Positions 8,875 through 17,490 of a stretch of 64,000 nucleotides of DNA are shown piece after piece (positions within the stretch are counted from its first letter, which is position 1; the number at the start of each line of letters is the position of its first letter). Where the stretch lies: NCBI RefSeq assembly GCF_036346855.1, contig NZ_CP107841.1, positions 8,684,001-8,748,000 of the forward strand. Direction: 5' to 3'. This DNA comes from Streptomyces europaeiscabiei (GTDB lineage: Bacteria > Actinomycetota > Actinomycetes > Streptomycetales > Streptomycetaceae). The notes under the pieces are model-generated. The model ran no database searches, was not told the DNA's origin, and was given only the letters and a program-made list of their open reading frames with translations. The position numbers and the translations under genes are program-made.

Positions 8875-8900
8875 GTTTTCGGGCCAGGGGGAAGAGGCTC

Positions 8901-9920
8901 ATGGGCATGGCAGCGGATCCGGCGCGTCGGCAGCCCACGCTCGACGCCGTGGCCGAACTCGCCGGAGTCTCCCGGTCCGTGGCCTCCCGCGTCCTCAACA
9001 ACGCACCGCACGTCAGCCGTTCGAAACGCGAGGCGGTCGAGCGGGCCGTCCGGCAACTCGACTACGTACCCAATCCGAGCGCCCGCGCCCTGGTCACCCG
9101 GCAGACGCGAGCGGCCGCCCTGGTCATCTCCGGAGAGGAACCGTCGATCTTCGCGGATCCGTTCTTCGCCCAGGTGATCGTGGGGGCCTCGGCCGCGCTG
9201 GAGGAGGCCGACCTGCATCTGATGCTGTGCCTGGCCGCTTCCGACCGGGGCCGTGAGCGAGTGGCGGAACTGCTCCGCTGCAAGGGCGCCGACGGCGTCA
9301 TGATGATGGCGCTGCGGGAGGACGATCCACTGGCCCGGACGGCCGAGGAGGCGGACCTGCCCGTGGTGTTCGGCGGACGCCCGGTCGGATCCGTTCCCCG
9401 CTGGTACGTGGACGTCGACAACACCGGCGGAGCCCGCGAGGGGACCGAGTATCTGCTCTCACGCGGCAGGACTCGGGTCGCCGCGCTCTGCGGGCGTCTG
9501 GACACCGAGGCGGGGCGTGCCCGGTATCGCGGCTACCGGGACGCCATGCTGGCGGCCGGGCTCGATCCGTTTCCGCCGCGGGAGGGGGACTTCACCGAGT
9601 CCGGCGGCGCCGCGGTCATGGCCGCGCTGCTGGCCGAACACCCTGATCTGGACGGGGTGTTCGCCGCCAGCGACAACATGGGGGCGGGGGCGCTGCGCAC
9701 CTTGCGTCGGGCGGGACGGTCGGTCCCCGCGGACGTCGCCGTGGTCGGTTTCGACGACCTGGCGGTGGCCCGGATCGCCGATCCGCCGCTCACCACCGTC
9801 CACCAGCCCATCACGGCCCTCGGACGGGAGATGGCGCGCATGCTCGTCGCACTCATCGACGGTCAGGACCCCACCCCGCTGATCCTGCCCACCCGCCTGG
9901 TCGTCCGTTCCAGCACCTGA
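8901..9920 (+). CDS. LacI-family regulator, CebR-like
   Basis: 339 residues. An N-terminal LacI helix-turn-helix (TLDAVAELAGVSRSVASRVLNN) and hinge (LDYVPNPSARALV) precede a periplasmic-binding-protein-like sensor (ALVISGEEPSIFADPFF, VVFGGRPVG, DGVFAASDNMGAGALR, VAVVGFDDL). Such proteins bind palindromic operators as dimers and release them on binding a sugar. The ATG at 8901 follows a purine-rich GGGGGAAGAGG. It is divergent from the GH6 cellulase and surrounded by CebR-type boxes, so I infer repression of the cellulase and of itself, relieved by cellobiose or a related oligosaccharide. No cebEFG transporter or bglC is nearby, so it may be a CebR paralogue with a local regulon. Confidence 0.85.
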   Translation: MGMAADPARRQPTLDAVAELAGVSRSVASRVLNNAPHVSRSKREAVERAVRQLDYVPNPSARALVTRQTRAAALVISGEEPSIFADPFFAQVIVGASAALEEADLHLMLCLAASDRGRERVAELLRCKGADGVMMMALREDDPLARTAEEADLPVVFGGRPVGSVPRWYVDVDNTGGAREGTEYLLSRGRTRVAALCGRLDTEAGRARYRGYRDAMLAAGLDPFPPREGDFTESGGAAVMAALLAEHPDLDGVFAASDNMGAGALRTLRRAGRSVPADVAVVGFDDLAVARIADPPLTTVHQPITALGREMARMLVALIDGQDPTPLILPTRLVVRSST

Positions 9921-9935
9921 CACAGCGGGGCCCGA

Positions 9936-9976
9936 GGCCGCGCGGGCGGGTGCAGATTCCGCCCGGCCGCGCGGCC
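9936..9976. terminator. Bidirectional terminator between convergent genes
   Basis: A GC-rich hairpin in the 81-bp gap between the LacI gene and the dehydrogenase: GGCCGCGCGGGCGG at 9936-9949 pairs with CCGCCCGGCCGCGCGGCC at 9959-9976, with a small bulge. Confidence 0.6.
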
Positions 9977-10001
9977 CCGCTCGTTCCGGGCCGCAGGTCC
10001 C

Positions 10002-11012
10002 TCAGCCGGCCTGCCTGCGCACCTCGTCCAGCCGCACCGGCCGGTGCTCCGCCACCGACAGCGTGGCCGCCTCGGCGATCCAGCTGGCCTCGATGGCGTC
10101 GGCGACGGTGCAGGGGGAGGTGCGGGTGCCGGCGACGACCTCGGTGAAGGCGATGAGTTCGGCGCGGTAGGCGGGGGCGAAGCGGTCCATGAAGAAGTTG
10201 TGCGGCGGTCCTGCGGGGAAGGTGACGCCCGGCTCGGCGGAGCGGAGCGGGAGCTGGGTGTCGAGGCCGGCGGCGATGCTGTCCTTCATGCCGTGAAGTT
10301 CCAGGCGGACGTCGTAACCACGGGCGTTGTGACGGGAGTTGGAGATGACGCCGATCGTGCCGTCGTCGAAGGTGAGGAGCGCGGAGGCGGTGTCGACGTC
10401 GCCGGCCTCCTTGATGTAGTCCGCGCCGCGGTTGCCGCCGGTCGCGTAGACCTCCACGACCTCCCGGCCCGTCACCCAGCGGACGACGTCGAAGTCGTGC
10501 ACCGCGCAGTCCCGGAAGATGCCGCCCGAGGACGCCACGTACCCGGCCGGCGGGGGCGCCGGGTCCAGGGTCGTGGAGCGTACGGTGTGGAGTTCGCCGA
10601 GTTCGCCGTTGAGGAAGGCCTCCCGGGCGGTCACGCAGCCCGCGTCGAAGCGGCGGTTGAAGCCGATCTGGACCTGCACGTCACTGGCCTGGACGGCCCG
10701 CAGCACGTCGAGGCTCTCCTCGATCGTCTTCGCCACCGGCTTCTCGCAGAACACCGGGATGCCCGCCTCGACCGCGGCCAGGATCAGCCCCGGGTGCGCG
10801 TCCGTCGCGGCGGTGACCACGACACCGTCGATCCCGGAGGCGAACACGGCCTCGGGCGAGTCGGCCACCGTCGCGCCGAACTTCTCGGCGGCGGCCGCGG
10901 CGGCCGCGGCCAGCGGGTCGGAGACCACCAGCTGCTCCACGACGTCGAGCCCGGCGAGAGTCCCGGCATGGAAGGCGCCGATACGGCCCAGCCCCAGGAT
11001 GCCAATGCGCAT
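10002..11012 (-). CDS. Gfo/Idh/MocA dehydrogenase, inositol 2-dehydrogenase type
   Basis: 336 residues, full length for the family. The N-terminal Rossmann fold has GILGLGRIGAFHAG, the substrate domain carries CEKPVAKT (catalytic Lys) and DCAVHDFDVVRWVTG (catalytic Asp-x3-His region). These features match NAD-dependent myo-inositol 2-dehydrogenases (IolG) and related sugar or scyllo-inositol dehydrogenases, which oxidise a ring or C1 hydroxyl in the cytoplasm. It lies downstream of the SDR gene on the same strand (81 bp gap), divergent from a LacI regulator; no other iol gene is in the window. The exact substrate is not fixed by sequence alone. Confidence 0.82.
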   Translation of the reverse strand: MRIGILGLGRIGAFHAGTLAGLDVVEQLVVSDPLAAAAAAAAEKFGATVADSPEAVFASGIDGVVVTAATDAHPGLILAAVEAGIPVFCEKPVAKTIEESLDVLRAVQASDVQVQIGFNRRFDAGCVTAREAFLNGELGELHTVRSTTLDPAPPPAGYVASSGGIFRDCAVHDFDVVRWVTGREVVEVYATGGNRGADYIKEAGDVDTASALLTFDDGTIGVISNSRHNARGYDVRLELHGMKDSIAAGLDTQLPLRSAEPGVTFPAGPPHNFFMDRFAPAYRAELIAFTEVVAGTRTSPCTVADAIEASWIAEAATLSVAEHRPVRLDEVRRQAG

Positions 11013-11093
11013 GACGAGTGTCCCTTTCGGAAAGTGCGGATGAACGCGTGCAGATGAGAGAGGTCGAAGCAGGTGGAGGCAGGTGGAGGCAGA

Positions 11094-11855
11094 TCAGTCG
11101 GAGGTGCCCAGGACGTTCTGGTCCCAGTCGATCACCGAACCGGTCACCACGCCGCTGCGGGCGGACAGCAGCAGGACGACGAAGTCGGCGATCTCGTCGA
11201 CCTGGCCGAGCCTGCCCATCGGGAGGCGCTCGGCGGCCCGCTCGCGCCAGTCGTCGCCCGCGCCGTGGAACTCGCGCTGGATCGCGTCCTCGCCCTCGGT
11301 CTCCGTCCAGCCGATGTTGAGGTCGTTGATCCGGATGCGGTCCCAGCGGTGGGCGTGGGCCGCGTTGCGGGTGAGGCCCGCGAGGCCGGCCTTCGCGGCG
11401 GAGTAGGGGGCCAGGTGCGGCGGGCCGCCGTGCGCGCAGTTGGAGCCGATGTTGACGATCGTGCCGGGTGCCTCGCGGGCGACCAGGTGTTCCACCACCG
11501 CCTGCATGGCGAAGAACGGGGCGCGCAGGTTGATCGCGATGTGGGCGTCGAACAGTTCGGGCGAGGTGTCGAGGAGCGAGCCCCGGGAGGTCAGGCCGGC
11601 CGCGTTGACGAGACTGTCGACCCGGCCGTGGGCCGCGACCACCCGTTCCACGGCGCCGCGTACCTGCGCAGGGTCCGCCAGGTCGGCCCGTACGAACGTG
11701 GCCCCGGTGTCGGCCGCGAGCCTCTCGCCGACCTCGGCACGGCGGCCGGTGAACGCGACGGTCGCGCCCTCGCGCAGGGCCGCCCGGACGATGCCCGCGC
11801 CGACGCCCTGGCTGCCGCCGTTGACGAGGACGACCTTGTCCTCGAGTAGTGCCAT
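11094..11855 (-). CDS. Short-chain dehydrogenase/reductase (sugar or polyol type)
   Basis: 253 residues with the classical SDR pattern: cofactor loop NGGSQGVGAG near the N-terminus, NAAG, catalytic Ser in NIGSN, YSAAK (Tyr/Lys pair) and the C-terminal VTGSVIDWDQNVLG. The D after the second strand region suggests no clear NADP marker. Start is the ATG at 11855. It is the first gene of a two-gene unit with the Gfo/Idh/MocA dehydrogenase and lies divergent from LacI at 12039. The pair probably oxidises a polyol or sugar in two steps under LacI control. Confidence 0.8.
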   Translation of the reverse strand: MALLEDKVVLVNGGSQGVGAGIVRAALREGATVAFTGRRAEVGERLAADTGATFVRADLADPAQVRGAVERVVAAHGRVDSLVNAAGLTSRGSLLDTSPELFDAHIAINLRAPFFAMQAVVEHLVAREAPGTIVNIGSNCAHGGPPHLAPYSAAKAGLAGLTRNAAHAHRWDRIRINDLNIGWTETEGEDAIQREFHGAGDDWRERAAERLPMGRLGQVDEIADFVVLLLSARSGVVTGSVIDWDQNVLGTSD

Positions 11856-12038
11856 GAGGGGAGTTTCCTTCCGGGCTGGGCCCCGCGGGGTGCCGGGTCC
11901 GTTGACAGGTCTGGTCGCGGGAGCTTCCACGGCGCCCTCGCCTCTGTCAGTCTTGGGGCGCGTGGCCCCTCGTACAACCCGCAGCGGGCCATCAAAAACC
12001 CATCATCCTGACCACGCCGAGATCCAGGACGCACCGCC

Positions 12039-13079
12039 ATGACACACCCCTACACGATCCGTGAGATCGCCCGTCAGGCCGGCCTGAGCCAGGCCACGGT
12101 CGACCGGGTCCTCAACGGCCGGGGCGGGGTGCGGGAGAGCACCGCCCGTGAGGTGCGGCAGGCCGTCAAGGACCTGGACCGGCAGCGGACGCAGGTGCGC
12201 ATCGGCGGCCGTACGTTCATGGTCGACATCGTGATGCAGACCCCGGACCGGTTCTCCACGGCGGTCCGGGAGGCGCTGGAGGCCGAACTGCCGTCGCTTC
12301 ATCCGGCCGTCGTACGGTCCCGCTTCCACTTCCGGGAGACGGGGTCCGCCTCGGAGATGGTCAGGGTGCTCGACCGGATCGGCCGACGCGGTTCGCAGGG
12401 TGTGATCCTCAAGGCGCCGGACGTCCCGGAGGTGACCGCGGCCGTCGAACGGCTGGTCGCGGCCGGGGTCCCCGTGGTCACCTTCGTGACGGACCTGCCG
12501 AGCAGCCCGCGCGGCGCGTACGTCGGCATAGACAACCGGGCCGCCGGGGCGACCGCCGCGTATCTGCTCCGGCAGTGGCTCGGCGACCGGCCGGGTGCCG
12601 TGCTGGTGACGATCAGCCGCAGCTTCTACCGCAACGAGGAGGAGCGCGAGATGGGCTTCCGCGGGGTGATGCGGGCCGTCGAGCCGCGGCGGACCCTCGT
12701 CGAGGTCACCGACAGCGACGGTCTCGACGCCACCCAGCGCGACCTCGTCCTCGACGCGCTGCGGCGGGAGCCGGGGATCGCCGCCGTCTACTCGATCGGC
12801 GGCGGCAACACCGCGACGCTCGACGCCTTCGCCGCGCTCGGCCGGGAGCCGCACGTCTTCGTCGCCCACGACCTCGACCACGACAACACCCGGCTGCTGC
12901 GCGAGCACCGCCTCTCCGCCGTGCTCCACCACGACCTTCGCCAGGACGTACGACGCGCCTGCCAGATGATCATGCGAGCCCATCAGGCACTCCCCGACGA
13001 GGGCCCGTTCCTCCCGTCGGCGATCCAGGTGGTGACGCCGTACAACATGCCGCCCGGGGCCGGGGCCGTCACCGGCTAG
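12039..13079 (+). CDS. LacI-family regulator with sugar-binding domain
   Basis: 346 residues: LacI helix-turn-helix (YTIREIARQAGLSQATVDRVLNGRGGV is longer than allowed to list fully; key part AGLSQATVDRVLNG) and a periplasmic-binding-protein fold of the AglR/RbsB-like class (VDIVMQTPDRFS, VVTFVTDLPSS, YVGIDNRAAGATAAYLL, VYSIGGGNTATLDAF). The start ATG at 12039 follows AGGA. It is transcribed away from the SDR/dehydrogenase pair across a 183-bp intergenic region, the usual place for a local repressor. I infer control of those two genes by a pentose, inositol or related ligand. Confidence 0.85.
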   Translation: MTHPYTIREIARQAGLSQATVDRVLNGRGGVRESTAREVRQAVKDLDRQRTQVRIGGRTFMVDIVMQTPDRFSTAVREALEAELPSLHPAVVRSRFHFRETGSASEMVRVLDRIGRRGSQGVILKAPDVPEVTAAVERLVAAGVPVVTFVTDLPSSPRGAYVGIDNRAAGATAAYLLRQWLGDRPGAVLVTISRSFYRNEEEREMGFRGVMRAVEPRRTLVEVTDSDGLDATQRDLVLDALRREPGIAAVYSIGGGNTATLDAFAALGREPHVFVAHDLDHDNTRLLREHRLSAVLHHDLRQDVRRACQMIMRAHQALPDEGPFLPSAIQVVTPYNMPPGAGAVTG

Positions 13080-13083
13080 CCCC

Positions 13084-13551
13084 TCAGGGAGCGGCGCTCC
13101 CCGCCCGGAACGTACGCCGATACGTCAGCGGCGGCACTCCGATCGCCGCGTGCAGATGCCGGCGCAGGGACGTACCCGTGCCGAAGCCGACGTGGCCGGC
13201 GATCTCGTCGACCGGGAGGTCGGTGGATTCCAGGAGGTGGCGGGCGCGGGACACGCGTTGCTGGACGAGCCAGCGGCCGGGGCTCCTCCCGACCTCGTCG
13301 TTGAAGCGGCGGGCGAAGGTGCGCAGGCTCATCCGGGCGTGCTGGGCGAGGTCGGCCAGCGCCAGCGGAGCGTCCAGGTGTTCGAGCGCCCACTGCCGGG
13401 TGGCGGCGGTGCCGCTGGCCGGATCCTGGGGGACGGGGTGTTCGATGTACTGAGCCTGGCCGCCCTCCCGCCACGGCGGCACCACGCAGCGGCGGGCGAC
13501 CCGGTTGGCGACCTCGCTGCCCTGGTCCCTGCGCACGAGGTGCAGACAGAA
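13084..13551 (-). pseudogene. C-terminal half of a GlxA-type AraC regulator
   Basis: About 155 residues match the C-terminal part of AraC regulators that carry an N-terminal DJ-1/PfpI domain: the linker CLHLVRRDQGSEVANRVARR, VVPPWREGGQAQYIEHPVP, then two helix-turn-helices (LADLAQHARMSLRTFARRF and DEIAGHVGFGTGTSLRRHL) and the TYRRTF ending. The DJ-1 domain and start codon are missing: homology ends abruptly at about 13551, where sequence on the opposite strand becomes a dehydrogenase fragment. The reading frame stays open beyond the junction, but the translation there is low-complexity. Confidence 0.8.
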
Positions 13552-13764
13552 AGCGGGCCGCGGAGCTGGGCGTACGGCTGGAACCGATGCTCGTGGAGGC
13601 CGACCACGAGGGGATGTGGGCCATCGCCGAGCTGGTGGAGAAGGGGCAACTGCGGGCGCTCGTCGACGCGACCTTCCCGCTGGCCGAGGGCGCCGAGGCA
13701 CACGCTCACGGGGAGACCTACCGCCGACCGGACGACCGGGAGGATCGTCCTCACGGTGCGCTGA
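13551..13764 (+). pseudogene. C-terminal remnant of an MDR zinc/quinone oxidoreductase
   Basis: From 13551 the plus strand encodes KRAAELGVRLEPMLVEADHE, then GMWAIAELVEKGQLRALVDA and FPLAEGAEAHAHGETYR, the C-terminal end of NADP-dependent medium-chain oxidoreductases. After codon 13722-13724 four extra bases (CGAC) shift the frame, and the family's closing motif RTTGRIVLTVR appears in the second frame, ending at TGA 13762-13764. The cofactor domain and start are absent. It is a truncated, frameshifted relic joined back to back with the AraC remnant. Confidence 0.75.
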
Positions 13765-13803
13765 GCGGCCCCGTACGGGGTCGGCTCGCGGTGAGCCCGT
13801 CGG

Positions 13804-14616
13804 TCAGCTGGTGACGAGTTCGGCGGTCCGGCGCTCGGCGGGGGCCACCACGGCCATGGTCACCGTCTCGTTCGCGGTCGCCGTGGCCGTCGGCACGTTC
13901 CGGCCCTCCCGGTTGCGGAACAGCCAGGCGATGTCCCGCCCGAACGACCAGAGCAGCGAGCCCAGCGCCAGCGCGACCAGGCCGAAGCCGGCCGCGTACG
14001 GGAGCAGGCCGGAGGCGGCGACCAGCAGGAAGACGCCCTGGATCGCGGCGACCGTCTTGCGGGCCATGCTGTGCGGGAGGGCGCCGTTCAGCCACGGCAT
14101 GACCTTGGCGGCGGCGACGAAGACGTACCGCATGAGACCGATCAGCAGCACCCACGGGCCCATCGACATGGAGACGTAGACGCTCAGCACCAGGATCAGG
14201 AACGCGTCGACCTCCATGTCGAAGCGGGCGCCCAGCGCGGTCGAGGTGTTCGTACGCCGGGCCACCTTGCCGTCGACGCCGTCGAGGATCAGGGCCACGG
14301 CGGTCAGGCCGACGAAGAGCGAGACGGGCGGCGAGCTCTGGAACGAGTCGGCGACCAGGGCGGTGACGGCGCCGACGAGTATCGCCCGCCCGAGGGTGAC
14401 GCGGTTGGCGGGGCCGAACGTGCGGGTCCGGGTGCGCAGCAGGGCACGGTTGAGGACGGCCCAGGTGGCGAGCCCGAAGGCCAGCCCGGTCAGCCAGCCC
14501 GCCGGGCCCAGTCCGATCGCCGTGCCCAGGAAGGCGAGGAGCAGCACCTGGGCGCCCGCGCCCACGGTCGTCTCCGAGAGCAACAGCCGGCCGTCGTATG
14601 TGTTGATCAGGGCCAC
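13804..14616 (-). CDS. CDP-alcohol phosphatidyltransferase family membrane protein
   Basis: 270 residues, with about six hydrophobic segments. The family signature is complete: LDGVDGKVARR followed by GARFDMEVD, giving the DGxxAR...GxxxDxxxD metal and CDP-alcohol site near residues 112-140. These enzymes join a CDP-activated alcohol (for example CDP-diacylglycerol) to an acceptor alcohol (inositol, glycerol phosphate or another) in the membrane. Start is GTG 14616, preceded by GGAAGG. It is divergent from the MDR dehydrogenase that opens the pterin-like cluster, with 106 bp between, and probably belongs to that cluster, making a lipid or head group for its product. The acceptor cannot be read from sequence. 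Confidence 0.85.
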   Translation of the reverse strand: MALINTYDGRLLLSETTVGAGAQVLLLAFLGTAIGLGPAGWLTGLAFGLATWAVLNRALLRTRTRTFGPANRVTLGRAILVGAVTALVADSFQSSPPVSLFVGLTAVALILDGVDGKVARRTNTSTALGARFDMEVDAFLILVLSVYVSMSMGPWVLLIGLMRYVFVAAAKVMPWLNGALPHSMARKTVAAIQGVFLLVAASGLLPYAAGFGLVALALGSLLWSFGRDIAWLFRNREGRNVPTATATANETVTMAVVAPAERRTAELVTS

Positions 14617-14722
14617 CGCATACCTTCCGAACGTGTGACAAGTGGATCATCGCCGCGTACCGTGTCCGCGACTTCCACCGCTGCGTACGTGGCGAACCGC
14701 TCGACCGTTCACGGAGACGCAC

Positions 14723-15703
14723 ATGAAACCGACAGCCGAGGCCTTCTGGCTACGCTCCCCGGGGCAGGGTGAGATCCGCGAGGAGCCCCTCGCCGAACCC
14801 GGCGAGAACGAGGTGCTCGTCCGTGCGCTGTACTCAGGAGTCAGCCGGGGCACCGAGACGCTCGTGTTCCGCGGCCAGGTGCCCGAGAACCAGCACGCGA
14901 CCATGCGCGCGCCCTTCCAGGAGGGCGAGTTCCCCGCTCCCGTGAAGTACGGCTATCTCAGCGTCGGGCGGGTGGAAGAGGGGCCGGACGCACTGGTCGG
15001 CAGGACCGTCTTCTGCCTGTATCCGCACCAGAGCCGCTACGTCGTTCCCGTGAGCGCCGTCACCGTCGTGCCGGAGTCCGTGCCCGCCGCGCGGGCCGTC
15101 CTCGCCGGGACCGTGGAGACGGCCGTCAACGCCCTGTGGGACGCGGCCCCCCTCGTCGGGGACCGGATCGCCGTCGTGGGCGGCGGCATGGTCGGCTGCT
15201 CGGTCGCCGCGCTGCTCGCCCGCTACCCGGGCGTGCGGGTCCAGCTCGTCGACGCCGACCCGGCGCGCGCCGACATCGCCCGCGCGCTCGGCGTCGACTT
15301 CGCGCTGCCCGGGGACGCGCTGGGCGAATGCGACCTCGTCGTGCACGCCAGCGCGAACGAACACGGGCTCGTACGCTCCCTGGAACTTCTCGCCGCCGAG
15401 GGCACGGTCATCGAACTGAGCTGGTACGGCGACCGCCGGATCGCCCTGCCGCTCGGCGAGGCCTTCCACTCGCGCCGGCTCACCATCCGCAGCAGCCAGG
15501 TCGGAACCGTCTCCCCGGCCGGACGCGTCGGACGTACGTACGCGGACCGGCTGGGGCTCGCCCTCGAACTCCTCGCCGACGCCCGCTTCGACGCGCTGGT
15601 CACCGGAGAGTGCGCCTTCGACGAGCTCCCGGACGTCATGCCGAAGCTGGCGAGCGGAGAGCTGCCGGGGATGTGCCATCGGGTCCGCTACGACGCCGAG
15701 TGA
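14723..15703 (+). CDS. MDR zinc-type dehydrogenase of the pterin-like cluster
   Basis: 326 residues, shorter than typical alcohol dehydrogenases (about 350). GroES-like N-terminal domain with ALYSGVSRGTET and a Rossmann domain with IAVVGGGMVGCSVAALLA. The catalytic zinc Cys of classical alcohol dehydrogenases (GICGSD) is replaced by YSGVSRGTE, a feature of the BchC-like and related MDR subfamily, so it may be zinc-independent. It would oxidise or reduce a carbonyl with NAD(P). ATG at 14723. First gene of the plus-strand series running through 20206, though a 168-bp gap precedes the next gene. A side-chain reductase role on a pterin-like product, as sepiapterin reductase plays in biopterin synthesis, is only speculation. 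Confidence 0.75.
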   Translation: MKPTAEAFWLRSPGQGEIREEPLAEPGENEVLVRALYSGVSRGTETLVFRGQVPENQHATMRAPFQEGEFPAPVKYGYLSVGRVEEGPDALVGRTVFCLYPHQSRYVVPVSAVTVVPESVPAARAVLAGTVETAVNALWDAAPLVGDRIAVVGGGMVGCSVAALLARYPGVRVQLVDADPARADIARALGVDFALPGDALGECDLVVHASANEHGLVRSLELLAAEGTVIELSWYGDRRIALPLGEAFHSRRLTIRSSQVGTVSPAGRVGRTYADRLGLALELLADARFDALVTGECAFDELPDVMPKLASGELPGMCHRVRYDAE

Positions 15704-15871
15704 GCCAGAGGTCGAGTGTTCCGGGTCACCCCACCCGCCCCTGAACTGCCCGAACGGAACATTGACCTCCAAAGAAACCGCAAAACTCGGCTGAACAACG
15801 GGTAGGGAGCAGCCGTACTACACGGCATGCCCCGGCCCGGGGGCAGACGTACCGCACTGGAGGGTCGTCCG
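15704..15871 (+). promoter_or_regulatory. Intergenic region with probable promoter of the PTPS operon
   Basis: 168 bp without a gene. The centre (15756-15795) is unusually AT-rich for this window and holds GGAAC and TTGACC within ten bases, a plausible -35 region; no clear -10 follows. The ribosome binding site GGAGGG at 15859-15864 lies seven bases before the TTG start of the next gene and decides that start. Confidence 0.4.
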
Positions 15872-16270
15872 TTGTTCAGCATCACCGTCCGCGATCACAT
15901 CATGATCGCCCACAGCTTCCGCGGGGAGGTCTTCGGACCCGCGCAGCGCCTCCACGGCGCCACGTTCCTCGTGGACGCCACCTTCCGACGCGCCGAACTG
16001 GACGACGACAACATCGTCGTAGACATCGGGCTGGCCACGCAGGAGCTCGGGGCCGTGGTGAGCGAGTTGAACTATCGCAACCTCGACAACGAGCCCGCCT
16101 TCGCCCACACGAACACCTCCACGGAGTTCCTGGCCAAGGTGATCGCCGACCGCCTCGCCGAGCGGATCCACAAGGGTGCCCTGGGGGAGAACGCCAAGGG
16201 CATCGCGGGAATCACGGTCACCCTGCACGAGTCGCACATCGCCTGGGCGAGTTACGAGCGTGCTCTGTGA
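15872..16270 (+). CDS. 6-pyruvoyltetrahydropterin synthase (PTPS/QueD) homologue, atypical zinc site
   Basis: 132 residues, the normal length of the PTPS/QueD fold. Recognisable elements: MIAHSF (His14), RLHGATF (His28), VVDIGLA (the conserved Asp after the second strand), [10 protein letters not shown] (NPTxExLA motif) and [11 protein letters not shown] near the C-terminus (conserved Glu120). Family members bind zinc through three His, the second pair as HGH; here the third ligand is Ala30 (HGA). The catalytic Cys usually found between the His motifs is also missing. So it is a divergent member that probably does not run the canonical PTPS reaction. Start TTG 15872 is set by GGAGGG. Its stop overlaps the glycosyltransferase start by four bases (GTGA), so the two are translationally coupled. 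Confidence 0.85.
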   Translation: MFSITVRDHIMIAHSFRGEVFGPAQRLHGATFLVDATFRRAELDDDNIVVDIGLATQELGAVVSELNYRNLDNEPAFAHTNTSTEFLAKVIADRLAERIHKGALGENAKGIAGITVTLHESHIAWASYERAL

Positions 16271-17490
16271 CCGACGTGACCATCGACCGGGCGGCCGTCG
16301 GCACCACCGCCCAGGCAGGCGGGGGAGAGCAGTTGAGGCTCGGCTATGTGCCCGTGCAGAACGCGGCGCTGAAGAACGCGGCCATCGTCCCCATGTCGCT
16401 GCGTTCCCTGCACTTCGTGATGCCGGGTGGCGTGGACGACCTGGCCCGGCCCAGCGGCGGCAACGCCTACGACCGCCGGATCTGCCTGGATCTGCCCGGC
16501 TTCGGCTGGCAGGTCCACAAGCACGCCATCGACGGCGGCTGGCCCAGCCCGTCCGAGACGGCGCGCGCCGAACTCGCCCGTACGCTGAGTGAATTCCCCG
16601 ACGGCACGGTCGTCCTCCTCGACGGCCTGGTCGCCTGCGGAGTCCCGGAGATCATCCTCCCCGAGGCCGAGCGCCTCTGCCTGGCCGTGCTGGTGCATCT
16701 GCCGCTCGGCGACGAGACGGGCCTGGAACCCGACGTCGCCGCCGAACTCGACGCCAAGGAGCGGGCGACCCTGCGGGGCGTGTCCGCCGTGATCGCGACC
16801 AGCGAATGGGCCGTCCGCAGACTCGTGTCACACCACGGGCTCGCCCCCGAGCGCGTTCACGTCGCCGCCCCCGGCGCCGACATCGCGCCCCTCGCCTCCG
16901 GCACCGACGGTGTCTCCCGGCTGCTGTGCGTGGCCGCGGTCACCCCGCGCAAGGGGCAGCACCGGCTGGTGGAGGCCCTCGCGACCGTCACCGAACTGCG
17001 CTGGAGCTGTGTGCTGGTGGGCAGCCTCGACCAGGAGCCCGAGTACGTCGACCACATCCGCACGCTGATCGCGAAGTTCGGCCTGGAGGACCGGTTCCAC
17101 CTCGCCGGACCGCAGGCCGGCGCGGAACTCGGCGCCAGCTACGCCGCCGCCGACCTGATGGTCCTCACCTCCTACGCCGAGACGTACGGCATGGCGGTCA
17201 CCGAAGCCCTCGCGCGCGGAATCCCCGTCCTGGCCACGGACGTCGGCGGTCTCCCCGAGGCCGTCGGACGTGCCCCCGACGGCGGGGTCCCCGGCATCCT
17301 CGTCCCGCCGGAGAACCCCGCGGCCATCGCGGCGGAGCTGCGCGGCTGGTTCGGGGAGGCCGACGTACGGCGTCGGCTGAAGGCCGCGGCGCGCGGGCGA
17401 CGGGCCGCGCTGGACGGGTGGGCGACCACGGCCCGCAGCCTCGCCCATGTACTGGGCCGGCTGCGGCACGAACCTCGGAGGGCGGCATGA
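16267..17490 (+). CDS. GT4-type glycosyltransferase
   Basis: 407 residues with the GT-B fold of family 4: [20 protein letters not shown] opens the nucleotide-sugar domain, and [21 protein letters not shown] is the E-x7-E donor-binding motif, followed by GGLPEAV and GILVPPENP. It would transfer a hexose or similar sugar from an NDP donor with retention, in the cytoplasm. The acceptor is unknown. Start GTG 16267 overlaps the PTPS stop; its own stop overlaps the methyltransferase ATG. The placement makes the PTPS-cluster product or a lipid-linked intermediate the likely acceptor; pterin glycosides are known in some bacteria. Confidence 0.88.
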   Translation: MTDVTIDRAAVGTTAQAGGGEQLRLGYVPVQNAALKNAAIVPMSLRSLHFVMPGGVDDLARPSGGNAYDRRICLDLPGFGWQVHKHAIDGGWPSPSETARAELARTLSEFPDGTVVLLDGLVACGVPEIILPEAERLCLAVLVHLPLGDETGLEPDVAAELDAKERATLRGVSAVIATSEWAVRRLVSHHGLAPERVHVAAPGADIAPLASGTDGVSRLLCVAAVTPRKGQHRLVEALATVTELRWSCVLVGSLDQEPEYVDHIRTLIAKFGLEDRFHLAGPQAGAELGASYAAADLMVLTSYAETYGMAVTEALARGIPVLATDVGGLPEAVGRAPDGGVPGILVPPENPAAIAAELRGWFGEADVRRRLKAAARGRRAALDGWATTARSLAHVLGRLRHEPRRAA

